Origin: Tridacna crocea
Taxonomy: Eukaryota; Mollusca; Bivalvia; Cardiida; Cardiidae
Length of the DNA: 64,000 bases
Assembly (NCBI GenBank): GCA_943736015.1
Contig: OX031058.1
Coordinates: forward strand, 18,873,001 to 18,937,000
Direction of reading: 5' to 3'
A model generated the notes under the pieces. That model did not search any database, was not told the DNA's origin, and was given only the letters and a program-made list of their open reading frames with translations. Every line of letters starts with the position of its first letter. Positions within the stretch are counted from its first letter, which is position 1. Below are positions 1 through 10,744 of this stretch, piece after piece. A program made the translations under genes and the position numbers.

Positions 1-125
1 AATGAATATTACAATATAGTAAATTTTATATATGGTTATTCAGACACTGCAATATGAAAACAAACGTATTCAGGTCGCAAAAAAGTCAGTGGTACAATCG
101 TTATTACACTTATTCGGCACTTCCT

Positions 126-354
126 AAACCCTTTACCTAATATGCCAATTTGAGGCTCTTTCATTTCAGCAGCAAATAAAGATATGATGTCAAAAATATG
201 GACAAATGAGGATACAAATATCTGATTGAGTGGAAAACATTGTGGGAAAAGGAGAAATTGCTCATTACGAGCAATTTCTCCTTTACCCACAATGTTTTCA
301 AAAGCTGTCTGTTGTTGATACATCAAAATGAGTATCTTTGGAGTAAAGGGTTAA
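126..354. repeat. TH-B-like hairpin MITE
   Basis: Starts with AACCCTTTACC and ends TGGAGTAAAGGGTTAA. The stem is the shared AAAACATTGTGGGAAAAGGAG stem, with the tip GCTCATTACGAGC, so the B-type tip has one asymmetric base. The outer arms differ from TH-A, and the same right end recurs at 4135-4156, so this is a distinct end subtype. Confidence 0.75.
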
Positions 355-397
355 AAGTTCCATGGGTCTAAAATATACCCGTATGTCAGGCAACGCC

Positions 398-625
398 TTA
401 ACCCATTACCACACAATCCCTACTTTTGACGACCCTGTGAAAGAAGCCTTTAGAAAACATTGTGGGAAAAGAAGAAAATGCTGGTAACCAGCATTTTCTC
501 CTTTTCCCACAATGTTTTCTACCCTTCCAAAACCAAATTTCAATTTTTCAGTCACATTTTTTTTTTGTCTGCAAATACTTTTAATTTGGACCAGTCTAAA
601 ATTTACTCGTGTGGTAAAGAGTTAA
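398..625 (+). repeat. TH-A MITE, intact
   Basis: TTAA at both ends, left end TTAACCCATTACCACACAA, right end GGTAAAGAGTTAA. The central hairpin is near-perfect with GGTAACC at the tip. The subterminal motif TTTTGTC(G)TCTGC lies about 60 bp from the right end. Confidence 0.9.
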
Positions 626-717
626 TGTTGTACGTTTACGAGCGATATTTATGTTGAGTATCTTCATTTCCATTTCATCGTTATCCTTTCTGCTGTGAAT
701 TACCTGAGCCTAAACTT

Positions 718-889
718 TTCACTACCGGTCATTTTTTCTGTATGTCAAAGGACCAATCTACCACATGATTAGGTCGATTGTTGAGAAAAGTGGCTGATAT
801 GGATCCATAAGTATGCTATGGTTTGCTCAGTGTGACGGATTACGGAGATGCATTAGGCCCCTTTTGCCAGAGCACGGCTCATATAAGTA
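718..889 (+). repeat. Family C MITE, right part
   Basis: Carries the C internal sequence (TTTCTGTATGTC...GGACCAATCTACC, GATATGGATCCATAAGTATG) and the right end GCATTAGGCCCC...AGAGCACGGCTCATA. The left third with the GC-rich hairpin is missing. Confidence 0.7.
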
Positions 890-1067
890 GAACTCTGCTA
901 AAAGATGTTAGCGCATCTCTGTACCACATTATATATACTACTCAAAACTTTCTAGGGATCAACCTAAAGGATTCATCCTAAATATATATGTGATATGTAT
1001 CATGTGTGGTTTTAAAATATGTTACATTGCCTCACTGATCAATAAAATGACATGTGGAAATGGATCT

Positions 1068-1290
1068 TTAAGCCTTTACCACACAATGCCGACTGTTAAA
1101 GACACTGAGAAAGAAACCTTTAGAAAACATTGTTGAAAAAGGAGAAAATACTGGATAGCAGCATTTTCTCCTTTTCCAACGATGTTTTCTACCATATGGC
1201 AGACAGCATAGTGCACGTTGCATATGGTTTTTGATAAGCAAATGCTTTCAACTTGGACAAATCTACATTTACAGTTTGGTAAAGAGTTTA
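1068..1290 (+). repeat. TH-A MITE, diverged
   Basis: Left end CCTTTACCACACAATGCC, right end TTTGGTAAAGAGTTTA, central hairpin with several mismatches (tip TACTGGATAGCAGCA). The inner right arm around 1190-1230 is replaced by unrelated sequence. Confidence 0.8.
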
Positions 1291-1569
1291 TGCAAAGCTG
1301 TTGTAACATATAAACCCATACAGAAATATGTAAGTGATCACTATCAAAGTTTGAGTAGTATACTAAGCCAATCTCACCATATGGATGCATTTTACGCAGA
1401 TTGCGCAGGCTGACCTGCTCGATACTGTTTGCAGATGTGGAAACCACCTCGTTAAAGAGCTTGACACAGTTACTCTCCATGAATGTATTATGAACTTTAA
1501 TGACAGACCGTTCCAGAGCGGCAATAGCCATCATGGACGGGTGCTAGGATGGATGTCTTGGTTTTGATG

Positions 1570-2449
1570 CCATATTGGAATAAATAATTAGAAGCCGTCA
1601 GGAACAGGTGAAATACACCGGCTAATATGTCCCGGAAACTATTTCCAATTAGAATTCCATGAATATAATTGGCTCTCTGTTGTTTCAGGAACAGAATGAC
1701 TTGGCGAATTTCTGTTACAACAACTGGAGACGGCTTTTTCCATCCTGCAGCAGACGGCTTTTGTTAAAAGCAACTTTGCAAAAGGTGTGGTAAATACACG
1801 CTTGTTTCCTTTGTTTTCTTTTTATTAATTTTTTAAGGGGGTTAAGTTTTGCTTTGAAAAACTACTTTAACAAAAAACATAGCCTACCCTTTTCTGAAAG
1901 CGTAAAGAAACTGGACAGTTACATCTGATGAAGAAATGCAAATGTGACCTTAAATAACGTATCGGTAACTTCGTCTATTGTTATGATATTTGATATGACG
2001 TCATCGTACTCATTTGAATACGATCCTACCATTCTCTAAACCTTTTATGAGCCACTGATCGAATTCCTAGGCCTCATTACAGAGGGTGATATGTACAGTT
2101 CAGCTTTCAATTTCAATAAGCTCATTTCCAAATTCATTTTTCAATGTGATTTATCAATTTCATCCATGGCCAGTTCTCGCTGATGTTTGTTTACGTTTCT
2201 TAACGCACGTAGTTCGGTGACGTCGCACGGTATTTCAGGTCCTAACCCTTTACGAACATTGGAACGTTTTATTGCCCCTGAATATCATCTAAATTTGAGA
2301 AAAAAAAATTCAAAAATTGATTTGTAAAGTTATAACGTGACGTTCTCGAAGACCTAATTCGAATATACACCAATGATAACGAAGGCTGTCTTGATCAACT
2401 ACTGGTGACGTCTTTGAAATCGACAGGCTTCGCCATGCACTCTCCATGC
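1570..2449. other. Unique sequence without a gene
   Basis: I see no credible exon or repeat copy. A perfect CRE-type octamer TGACGTCA is at 1996-2003, with nothing nearby to show that it is functional. Confidence 0.5.
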
Positions 2450-2535
2450 TAGTTACCAGCATTTTCTCTTTTTCCCACAATGTTTTCAAAAGGCCTGTAT
2501 CTTAGGGTCGTTAAAACCAGGGATTGTCTTCCTGT
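2450..2535 (-). repeat. TH-A half element
   Basis: Begins inside the hairpin (TTACCAGCATTTTCTC) and runs through CCCACAATGTTTTC to AACCAGGGATTGTC. The left half is absent, so the break lies at the palindrome centre. Confidence 0.7.
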
Positions 2536-2662
2536 ATATTGCTTTACTGTAAAGCTGTCTTTTAACCTACTAATTAGTGTTTATCTCGTATGAATAAATA
2601 CGCTATTAGTATAACAAATTTTACAATGGATGTGTTTATATTCTATGCAAATAAAGATATAT

Positions 2663-2711
2663 ATGTATGTATGTATGCATGTATGTATGTATGTATGTAT
2701 GTATGTATGTA
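2663..2711 (+). repeat. (GTAT)n microsatellite
   Basis: About twelve GTAT units with one GCAT interruption. Confidence 0.95.
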
Positions 2712-3019
2712 TTACGCTGACTTCTTGCGTCTAAAACAGCGCCTTTATGCCAGCCATAGTTCTTTCCTTTTTTTAAAAAAAAAAAGGAAACCTTTCTTGT
2801 TTCATCAGATCTTTCCCGGCCTTTGAAGTGACTGACTGCAATATATTACTGCATTCTTAATTTCTTCTTTCAGACTTGGCAGCTTGGTGTCTGAGGGCGA
2901 GGAAATATATTTGAACCCACCAACAAACATCCTGGAAACCTCACCATGTTACCAGTGAACCGTACTCGTGTGCCTTTTATTTAATCCTTTACAAAACAAC
3001 CCCGATTTTTGAAGCGACC

Positions 3020-3248
3020 TTAACCCTTTCCCAAACGACAAACTTTTGGACTAGACCAAATTGAAAGCGTTTGCAGACGACAATTCAACTCTTGCTGAAA
3101 AGATCATTTCTGTCAATGATAGGGTAAGAAACATTGTAGGAAAAGGAGAAAATGCTGGTTACCAGCATTTTCTCCTTTTCCCACAATGTTTTCAAAAGGC
3201 TATTATTCCAGATCCGTAAAAACCAGGGATTATGTGGGAAAGGGTTAA
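3020..3248 (-). repeat. TH-A MITE, intact
   Basis: TTAACCCTTTCCCAAACGAC at the left, GGGAAAGGGTTAA at the right, full hairpin with GGTTACC at the tip. Its ends use TTTCCC where most TH-A copies have TTTACC, as TH-B does. Confidence 0.9.
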
Positions 3249-3412
3249 GAAAGAATGAAAAAAAAATGTTGGAAAAGAAGAGAATGCTGGTAACAACCAT
3301 TGGTTTTTTCCCCACAACGCTTTCTTCGTGTTTAAAGATAAATCACATCATTTGAATAATGATTGTTGTCGTTTGTGAGTGCTTTCAATATTTTGTCGTC
3401 TGCCAAAGAGTT
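3249..3412 (+). repeat. TH-A remnant abutting the previous copy
   Basis: Follows the right TTAA of 3020-3248 directly. A decayed hairpin (GAATGCTGGTAACAACCATTGG) is followed by TTTTGTCGTCTGCCAAAGAG, a fused subterminal and terminal end. Confidence 0.6.
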
Positions 3413-3629
3413 TGCTCGTTGCCTGCCTTATTAAAAGAAATTTGAACTATAGACTTCTTTGAAAAAAAAAAAGCTTGGACAAATTAGGCACAATGTAATT
3501 AAGCATGTGAAACATTGCAGTCAATGGAGACAATGCTCGCTGGTAGATATTGCTCACTGTTCCAAAAAGTCAAGAAAAAGGTAAAAGTAAAAATGACGTC
3601 TACTCGGTGCAGTTAAATCAGACGGCACC

Positions 3630-3857
3630 TTAACCCTTTCCCAAACGACAAATTTTGGACTCTTCCAAACCAAAAGAGTTTGCAGACGACAATTTTAGGT
3701 TTAGAGAAAATGCCAGAAAGTTCTCAAAACTGGTAGAAAACATTGTGGGAAAAGGAGAAATTGCGCGTTACGAGCAATTTCTCCTTTTCCCACAGTGTTT
3801 TCAAAAGACTTTTACCGCAGACACGTAAAAACCAGGGCTTGTCTGGGAAAGGGTTAA
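3630..3857 (-). repeat. TH-B MITE, intact
   Basis: TTAA on both sides. The left end is TTAACCCTTTCCCAAACGAC, the right end CTGGGAAAGGGTTAA. The outer stem is as in TH-A but the tip is TTGCGCGTTACGAGCAA. The right TTAA is also the left TTAA of the next element. Confidence 0.9.
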
Positions 3858-4156
3858 CTCTTTACCAAACAACAAAATTTTAGACTGGTCCAAATCGAAA
3901 GCACTAGCATATGACATAATAAACGTAACTAAAAAATTATAAAATTGCTTTCCAGGAGGGTAGAAAACATTGCCGGGAAAGGAGAAAATGCTGGTTACCA
4001 GCATTTTCTCCTTTTCCACCAATGTTTTCAAAAGGCTATTATAGAAAACATTGTAAAAAAAGGTGCACGAGCAATTTCACGTTCATTGCCACAAAGTTTT
4101 CAAAAGGCTCCTACAAGCAATGCATAGAAATGAGTATCTATGGAGTAAAGGGTTAA
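3854..4156 (-). repeat. Composite TH-A/TH-B element
   Basis: Shares its left TTAA with the preceding TH-B. It starts as TH-A (TTAACTCTTTACCAAACAAC), has a complete TH-A hairpin at 3962-4031, and continues into a second, decayed TH-B hairpin (GTGCACGAGCAATTTC). It ends with the B2-type GGAGTAAAGGGTTAA. Two hairpins lie in one TTAA-bounded unit. Confidence 0.75.
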
Positions 4157-4264
4157 TATGTTATGGTTTTCACTACTGTGTTCATTTTTGCGTTTATGTC
4201 AATAAAATGTATTCTTTTTAAATCTAATTGTTTTTTTTTTTAATTCTACTTCTTTAAAGATTAA

Positions 4265-4534
4265 TATGAGCCAGGCTCTGAAAATGGGAGGAGCTTAATG
4301 CATCTCCTTGGTGTAGGAAACCTAGCAGGTCAGCAAACAACCATGGAAAATCCATTTTGTCTAACAATCAACAGAATCGTGATGTAGACTGGTCCTTGGA
4401 CATACAGAAAACTGACTAAAAGCGAAAAGTTTCGGCCCAGGTCAGCCTGCGCGGACTGCGCAGGCTGACCTGGGCGGATACTTTTCGCAGATGCATTTAG
4501 CCCCCTTTTTCACAGAGCATGGTCCCTATATTTT
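4265..4534 (-). repeat. Family C MITE, full length
   Basis: Left end ATGAGCCAGGCTCTG, right end CACAGAGCATGGTCCCTAT. The 67-bp hairpin at 4422-4488 (arms begin GCGAAAAG) has the tip CAGCCTGCGC...GCGCAGGCTG and sits near the right end, so orientation is reversed relative to 19440-19709. Confidence 0.85.
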
Positions 4535-4790
4535 GAATCGGTGAAGAGAGATGCACCTACAAAAATGTATCGATAAGGATCAGTCTGCGCTGTCCGAGAA
4601 GGGTTACATGGGTATAAACCTATTTCAATTGGTAGATTTTATACATGTTTAAGGACCACTCTACCACATGATTCAGTCGATTGTTCATTAAAATGGATAT
4701 TAGTTAATTGTCCATGATTCTTTGATAACTGGCTCTGAATGATGCTTCATGGAGATCTACCCAACCTAGTTTTGCTAGAAAGTCGCTTGT
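4535..4790 (+). repeat. Family C MITE, decayed
   Basis: Carries C internal sequence (AAGGACCACTCTACCACATG, CATGGAGATCTACCCAACC) with only a trace of the hairpin near 4580-4610. It lies head to tail against the previous C copy. Confidence 0.5.
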
Positions 4791-4806
4791 CTATTTACAT
4801 GTTTGG

Positions 4807-5216
4807 TACATAGGCACTCGGTTTCCTTTTCTTTTACTTTTGTACCTTAACTCTTTTATTTCTGGATATCTTAAACACCAGTATTTAAGATATGCAGAAA
4901 TAGAAGAGTTAACCCCTACCCAAACAATCCCTGGTTTTTACGACCCCGAAATGAAAGCCTTTTGAAAACATTTTGGGAAAAGAGAAAATGCTGGTAACCA
5001 GTATTTTCTCCTTTTCCCACAATGTTTTCTGCCCAGCTAGAAACGAATTTCAATTTCTGAATTACGCTTAATTTGTTGTCCGCAAGTGCCTTCGATTTGG
5101 ATCGGTCTCAAATTTTCGTGTGGTTCAGAGTTAAGGTAGTACTTAAGATATGGAGAAATAGAAGAATAAGGTACATAAGTAAAAGACAAGGAAACCGAGT
5201 GCCTATGGTTTAGTAC
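4807..5216. repeat. Nested palindromic element
   Basis: Outer arms of about 40 bp at 4807-4846 and 5169-5216 (GGCACTCGGTTTCC against GGAAACCGAGTGCC) enclose an inner near-perfect 66-bp palindrome at 4847-4912 that starts and ends with TTAA. A TH-A copy (4909-5134) uses the right TTAA of that palindrome. Confidence 0.75.
4909..5134 (+). repeat. TH-A MITE, intact, inside a palindrome
   Basis: TTAACCCCTACCCAAACAAT at the left, GTGTGGTTCAGAGTTAA at the right. The left arm of the hairpin has lost one G of GGAG; otherwise it pairs fully. Confidence 0.85.
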
Positions 5217-5396
5217 AAAAATACTGGAAAAATCAAGGCTTTTTAAAAAATTTTTAATACAATAAAAACTAAAAAAAAAAAGCAGTTTCAATACAAAGTT
5301 TCCTTGTTTTATCCTCTTACCAGTCGATCGTGAAGGGAAAGGTACACATAGTTCTGTCTACAGACATGAGGTAGGAACTCACATTGTCATTTTCCT

Positions 5397-5483
5397 CATA
5401 TCGTCGGTTTACTTCCAAAACCTCGTAACTACAGCTTGAAACAAGCTGTAGTTACGAGATTTTAGAAGTAAACCGACGATATG
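5397..5483. repeat. Foldback hairpin, 41-bp arms
   Basis: Arms CATATCGTCGGTTTAC.../...GTAAACCGACGATATG differ at only two positions in 41, around a 5-base loop (GAAAC). No other copy is seen in the window. Confidence 0.85.
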
Positions 5484-6281
5484 CGTGGTGATAGAAAAAT
5501 CCAAAGAAAGGAAGAGTTTGATATGCGGGTCCCAGCGCCCCTCTCCGCCACGAATATAACACCATTTCAAAAGACTCACTATCGGAATAAAGTCCCGCAT
5601 AACGCGGCTAAAACCACTTGATAAATGACGGATTTATCGCAAATAAATGTTAGTCACGATAAAATAAGATGGAAATGGGCTTCCCAAATAACCGATGAAA
5701 GAAATATTAGAAATTGTAACCCCGATCGTAGCTTTTTAATTGATCTCCTCGGGATTCGTCGGTGTTTGAATGATATTCGATAGATTGGCTCAGCCGACGG
5801 GGCTGATAAGCAGGCGATGTAATGAGGGGCTAATGTTGTAACTGATAGGTCATTCGATACCGCCTGACGTTGATTCCCGTCCCTCGTAATTAAGTTCAGA
5901 CGAGACTTGATGGACACCTGATTTGACCTTCAGGTACTCTCACTGACATAACTATCCATGATTATAACCATTTGATGATGGAATCATAAACATGAATTAC
6001 GGTTTCAAACATAAGATGACTAAAATATTGTTTCAAGAGCAGAAGACTGCCTGTTATTTCTCCCTTTATCGTGATATTTTGAAAATGTATTGCATGAATA
6101 AAAAAATAGTCGGGGGGAGGGGGGGGGTAGGGTACGATGTCATGCTCTTTGCGTGTTGCGGGCCACATATCAAAATATGAAGAACATTTTGTTGAAAAAA
6201 TGGAGAGCTGGGAGAAACAAATATTTGTTCTGTCCAGACAATATTTCAATGCGCCAATTTACAACACTGGCGGGTGTGGGA
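5484..6281. other. Unique sequence without a gene
   Basis: Nothing recognisable. A G-rich run lies at about 6113-6130. The 87-codon minus-strand frame at 5654-5917 has no family resemblance and no convincing splice context. Confidence 0.4.
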
Positions 6282-6515
6282 TTTTGTGTGGCTCAGTGGT
6301 AAAGTGTAGGACTCTTGACCTTGAGGTCCCGGACTCGAGCCTCACAGAATCCACTGTGTCTTTCTTGGGAGTTTCCTAGGGCAACACATATTTAAGCCCT
6401 AGCCTATAACGATGATGAAGCCCAGAAATTCATGTCCATGAATATGTTAGCTGTGGTCGTAATATGAATGAGTTAGTGTTGAAAGCTGTGTAAAACACCA
6501 TTCAATAAGTGAAAT
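6282..6515 (+). mobile_element. tRNA-derived SINE
   Basis: Pol III A-box-like GTGGCTCAGTGGTAAAG near the start and a B-box-like GGACTCGAGCC about 45 bases later, followed by a non-tRNA body that ends near AACACCATTCAATAAG. The tRNA-like head cannot close a full cloverleaf, which fits a SINE rather than a tRNA gene. Confidence 0.6.
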
Positions 6516-6629
6516 ACGACACAGGCATCGACACTAACAGATCGTACAGTAAAGTAGTGAGCAGCAGCGAGTCTTCATGTTTATTTGATTTGACTGTAAG
6601 ATACAGACACACATCCTACAGACCGTTCT

Positions 6630-6853
6630 TTAATCCTATACCAAACAATCTCTGCTTTTAATGACCCTAAGGAAAAAGCCCCCTGAAAACATGGTGGGAA
6701 AAGGAGAAAATGCTTGTAACCAGCATTTTCTCCTTTTCCCACAATGTTTTCTACTCTTCCAAGGTCAAGTTTCAATCTTTGAGTCACGTCTCTTTAGTCG
6801 TATGCAAATGCTTTCAATTTGGCCTAGTCTAAAATTTTGTCGTTTGGTAAAGA
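6630..6853 (+). repeat. TH-A MITE
   Basis: Left end TTAATCCTATACCAAACAAT, right end GTCGTTTGGTAAAG (terminal GTTAA lost). The hairpin is intact apart from CATGGTGG opposite CCCACAATG and TGCTTG opposite CCAGCA. Confidence 0.85.
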
Positions 6854-6876
6854 CTGACTTTCTATAGATTTTCCCT

Positions 6877-7322
6877 CATTTTGCTAGAATGTTTCCCAAC
6901 CTTCCCTTGATCAACTCTTCTGAGCAGCAAGACTTTTAGAAGCATTGTAGGGAAGTGGAGAAATTGCAAGTTTGTCTCAAGAGGGAGCGAGAAAAATTGT
7001 CCACAGTATCTCAAGTCAGGTTCTGATAAAGCAATTATTTTCGCACCCGAGGACCTGGTTTTAAACATTTTCGTTTCCGTCTCCGTTTTCCTGTACAAAT
7101 GTCAATATTGGACAGATGTGCAATTACCGACCTTCGCCGATTACCCAAAATCCCTAGTTTTATCGACCCGGACGACGAAGGTAATCAGCCTTTTCTCCTT
7201 TTCGACATTGATTTCTAACTTTTAAAGTCAGTTTCCATATTTTCAGCCACATTGACTTTGTCATCTGCAAACCTTTCAGTATAGACCAGTCTTAAAATTC
7301 GCCAATCTACTAAGATCTTTAA
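6877..7322 (+). repeat. Two decayed TH-related copies
   Basis: 6877-7000 carries CCCTTGATCAACTCTTCTGA and GGGAAGTGGAGAAATTGCA, a variant seen again at 13465-13540. 7136-7322 keeps the TH-A order (ATTACCCAAAATCCCTAG, then TTTGTCATCTGCAAACC and a final CTTTAAC) but the hairpin is deleted to one arm. Confidence 0.5.
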
Positions 7323-8195
7323 CCCGAGCAAAAAGTCAGATTTGGTACCCTACTGTGGGAATATGTAATGTCAAGCAACTTTTCCTGCGTTGAATAACGA
7401 TTTTCCGGTCTTTGAGGACGAAGAAAAGTAGTTAGTCGTTTGTTATAGGAAAGCGTTATTAGCACCTGTATATTGTCAATTATAAAATGCAAAGCGTTTT
7501 CTCAAGACCACCAAAGGACACGTGACTCCTACCCTTTTACTGATTGAACGGTTTCTCCGAAAACATTTGTTAAGAGCAGAAGCCACCAAGTTTATAACAT
7601 AAAATACTTGCAGATGGAAGGACTTAAACAAAGCGAAATAATTAATATACGTTTCATTTACAGGTTTGATGAGATTCATAACTCCATGTCCATCGACATT
7701 CATTAATGCAGTCACTAAGTTGTTGTCGCATATAGTTGGAGAAAGAGTTTCAAGGTCAAAGGAGCGAAATCTTGTCAATTTTCTACTGATTACGTCTCTT
7801 TTGATGTTCACGTAATTCAACCTTCTTTTATGTTAATGAACTGAACAATTTTGGTTCACACGAATGGGCTTTCACGAAGGAAAAAAAAGTGTAAAATACA
7901 TTTAACTGCTTAAAATGTCGAAGTTTTGTCCTGAAGTCTCAGTTTTGAAACAGAACAGCGCTCGACTGTTCAAGCAGGATGTAAAATAATAATGGAAAAG
8001 AGAAAATGCTGATGAAAAATATCTTCTACATTTCCAAAAACATTAGCTACTCTTTCAAGAATACATTTCATCACTGGTTACATTACACATTGTTGCCTGC
8101 AGATGCTCGCAATAAGAAAGAGCTTGTCATATGATTATAGTCTAGAAAGCTCAGTAGCTCGTCATCTCGAGAGTAAGGATCGAAAATGTGATGGT
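7323..8195. other. Unique sequence without a gene
   Basis: Only a trace of a TH hairpin (GAGAAAATGCTGATG near 8000). The 114-codon minus frame at 7476-7820 has no recognised motif. Confidence 0.4.
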
Positions 8196-8362
8196 CGAAA
8201 CTTCAGCGACATACAGAGTAGCAGTCCGCGTAGGCTGACCTGTGGGACGAAATTTTTCGCCTTTGGTCGATTTTCTGTTTGTAAAAGGATAAGTCTACCT
8301 CATGATTAACTCGCTTTTTAAAAGATGGGGGATGGGCTAACTTGGTTCTATGGATCACATAG
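8196..8362 (+). repeat. Family C MITE, decayed
   Basis: Right half of the hairpin (GCAGTCCGCGTAGGCTGACC) followed by C internal sequence (TTTTCTGTTTGTAAAAGG, CTACCTCATGATTAA). The left end is gone. Confidence 0.5.
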
Positions 8363-8750
8363 GTGTATAAGCCTTTTTCCCCCGGGGCATAATAAGGTGT
8401 CAGTGCGATTTTCGTCTTATCTAGCTCCCACAGGTCGACGGTGACAAAATGACAACATGGTGGGATCATGTTAAAAAAAAATACTGATTACTTATTTAAA
8501 CTATTACACTATCGGGTTACCAAACCATTAGAGACAGTGGGAAAATCTAAAACTGTCTACTAAACTTTTGTTTATGAGATTGTCGTAAATTCATTATCCT
8601 CTGCAAGAGATTTTGAGTTTTTCAGTAAATCGCTTTTGAGAGAAAGACATGGTGGCAGAAAGAGAAAATGCTCCCGAGGAATAATGTCTTCCATTACAGT
8701 CTTAGGTCAGGAGTGACAAGCATCTTCTCCCATTCACACAATTCTACTTT

Positions 8751-8980
8751 TTAACTCTTTACCAAACGACAAAGTTTAGGCCTAACCTAAATTGTAAGCC
8801 TTTGCAGACGACAAAGTAAACGTGAATCAGACATTAAAATTTGATTTTGAAAGCGTTGAAAACATTGTTGGAAAAAGGAGAAAATGCTGGTTACAAGCAT
8901 TTTCTCCTTTTTCCACAATGTTTTCAAGAGGCTTCTTTCGTTAGGGTCGTCAAAAGTAGGGAATGTATGGTAACGCGTCA
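8751..8980 (-). repeat. TH-A MITE
   Basis: TTAACTCTTTACCAAACGAC at the left, ATGTATGGTAACGCGTCA at the right (TTAA lost). The hairpin is nearly perfect with the tip GGTTACAAGC. Confidence 0.85.
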
Positions 8981-9109
8981 ATAGACAGCATTTGAGCCTA
9001 TTGTCGAAATATTCGTTAGTAAACTAATTGTCGAAATTGTCATCAGCAAATACTTACAATCTGATATGTTCTTAACCCACAAGCTTCTAAGCACAACTCA
9101 AAGACCTTT

Positions 9110-9178
9110 TTCGGACGGTGTAGATCAAGATCAGATTGCACATAACAGTCAGTCTGATCTTGAATCTACACTGTCCGA
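9110..9178. repeat. Family F foldback
   Basis: CGGACGGTGTAGATCAAGAT pairs with its reverse copy ending at 9178. The tip is CAGATTGCAC...CAGTCTG. Confidence 0.75.
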
Positions 9179-9195
9179 TATGGCAATATATATTT

Positions 9196-9459
9196 ATGAC
9201 CCATTACGCAAAAAGGGACTTTCTGGGAACTGCGAAAAGTGTCAGCCCTGGTCAGCCTGCGCGAAATGCGCAGGCTGACCAGGGTTGACACTTTTCGCTT
9301 TAATCAATGACATTTTCCGTATGAAAAGTGATCATTGTACCTTGTTATACAATCATTTTTTAAATTGTCAACTTAAACTGGCCTGCACTATCGTTGATCT
9401 GTTGTCATCTTATTGATGTACAGAATTCCCGGATGGTCCCTTTTTGCGTGATGGGTCAC
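9196..9459 (+). repeat. Family D MITE, full length
   Basis: Inverted ends TGACCCATTACGCAAAAAGG and CCTTTTTGCGTGATGGGTCA. The hairpin at about 9233-9299 (arms GCGAAAAGTGTC...GACACTTTTCGC) has the tip CAGCCTGCGC...GCGCAGGCTG. Confidence 0.85.
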
Positions 9460-10119
9460 ATTTCTTTCGTAAAAAAAATATCTGTGAAAATTCAAAATTT
9501 GTTTTTTTTTTACTATCGACTTAAGATTTTCATTTGACTTATTTACCACCTTAAAAGTGGGTACATGTATTCAGAATTTTTACATCTCACCAAATTAAAA
9601 AAATACCCGGTATACATATCACTGAAATTCATATGAAAAAATAATACAAATCATCAATAATTAAGATTCATAAAATTACACAAAAAAAAATTTTTTGATG
9701 GTGTTCCCTTAAAAGACTACGTAGCCTCTTAAGGTATTTTTAGATTTGGCGCCAAAAATCATTAAGCATTTCGGGAATGTCAAGTGACTAGCACGTGACT
9801 CATAACGCTAAATTCCATTACATAACAAAAATGTAATAATTATTTCCATAATGTCTTCTTCGGACGCTATGTTTGAAACTTCGTCTGTGTATTCCTGTAA
9901 ACTATGTAAATGAGCGAATTGATCATCTAAAAATAGAATGTGTCTCCCGTTGGTGTCAACCTGGGCTATAGTTAATCTCTAATTTCTCATGTTGTCGAAC
10001 GGTTTTCGACTACTGGGGTTTTATGAATAAAAATTAAAAGGCTTTGGGAATATAAGGATGATTTTTTTGACATTTTTTGTAAAATTTTCATCCCTAAATC
10101 TGAAGGGCCACATTTAAGA
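9460..10119. other. Unique AT-rich sequence
   Basis: No gene or repeat copy recognised. Confidence 0.4.
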
Positions 10120-10395
10120 ACAAAGTCCGTAACAAAAAAACAAATGAACAAATTCATAGATCGAATACAAACCACAACAGGCGGGATTCGAACCCACGGA
10201 GGACAATTATCCTCGTTGTTCGAGGATTAAAAGACCAGTACCATAACCACTGAGCCATAGAGATGTCTTTAGCTCAGTGGTTAAGGTATTGACCTTTCGT
10301 CCTGGCGTTTAAGGTACGAATCCTGTTCGGTCCCTTATTTCTGCCATGCATTTCTTCATTTATTAAATTTGTTACGGACCTTGTTCGTAAGAAGC
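10120..10395. mobile_element. Two tRNA-derived SINEs head to head
   Basis: Minus-strand tRNA-like head at 10189-10264 (B box GGGTTCGAATCCC in reverse, A box CTCAGTGGTTATGG) directly abuts a plus-strand head at 10265-10334 (TAGCTCAGTGGTTAAGG, GGTACGAATCC). Bodies point outward and end in matching GTCCGTAACAAA / TTTGTTACGGAC, so the pair is a near-symmetric foldback. The same family occurs at 36400-36590 and 36700-36893. Confidence 0.7.
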
Positions 10396-10744
10396 AGGAT
10401 AAGGGTTGAATTTTTTTATCTTATGGTAAAGGGTTTATTAGAAATTTGAAATAATTACCTCGTGTTATCTAAGTTTATCTATACCTGCATCAGACAAGAG
10501 TCATTATTCTATATATGTTCAGGTATTTTGTCATATCTGGGAAATTTCACTGAACGCCGTAAATCAAACTGTTTTGTTACCCAGCTTTCCTAATAATGCT
10601 TAATTTCACGATACGGGTCACAGCCTTCGACATGAAGCGGGTACCAGTTAGAGTAATAAATGTGTCTAAAAGCGCACCTGTTTTACCCTTCGTGAAACAT
10701 GTTTCATCTTTTTTTAAATTACGAAACTTTTTTTTTTCAATGCC

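Noticed and set aside
1076-1534. 152-codon minus-strand frame
   Set aside because: It runs through a TH-A hairpin and its termini; the recurring peptide VENIVGKGEN comes from the repeat stem.
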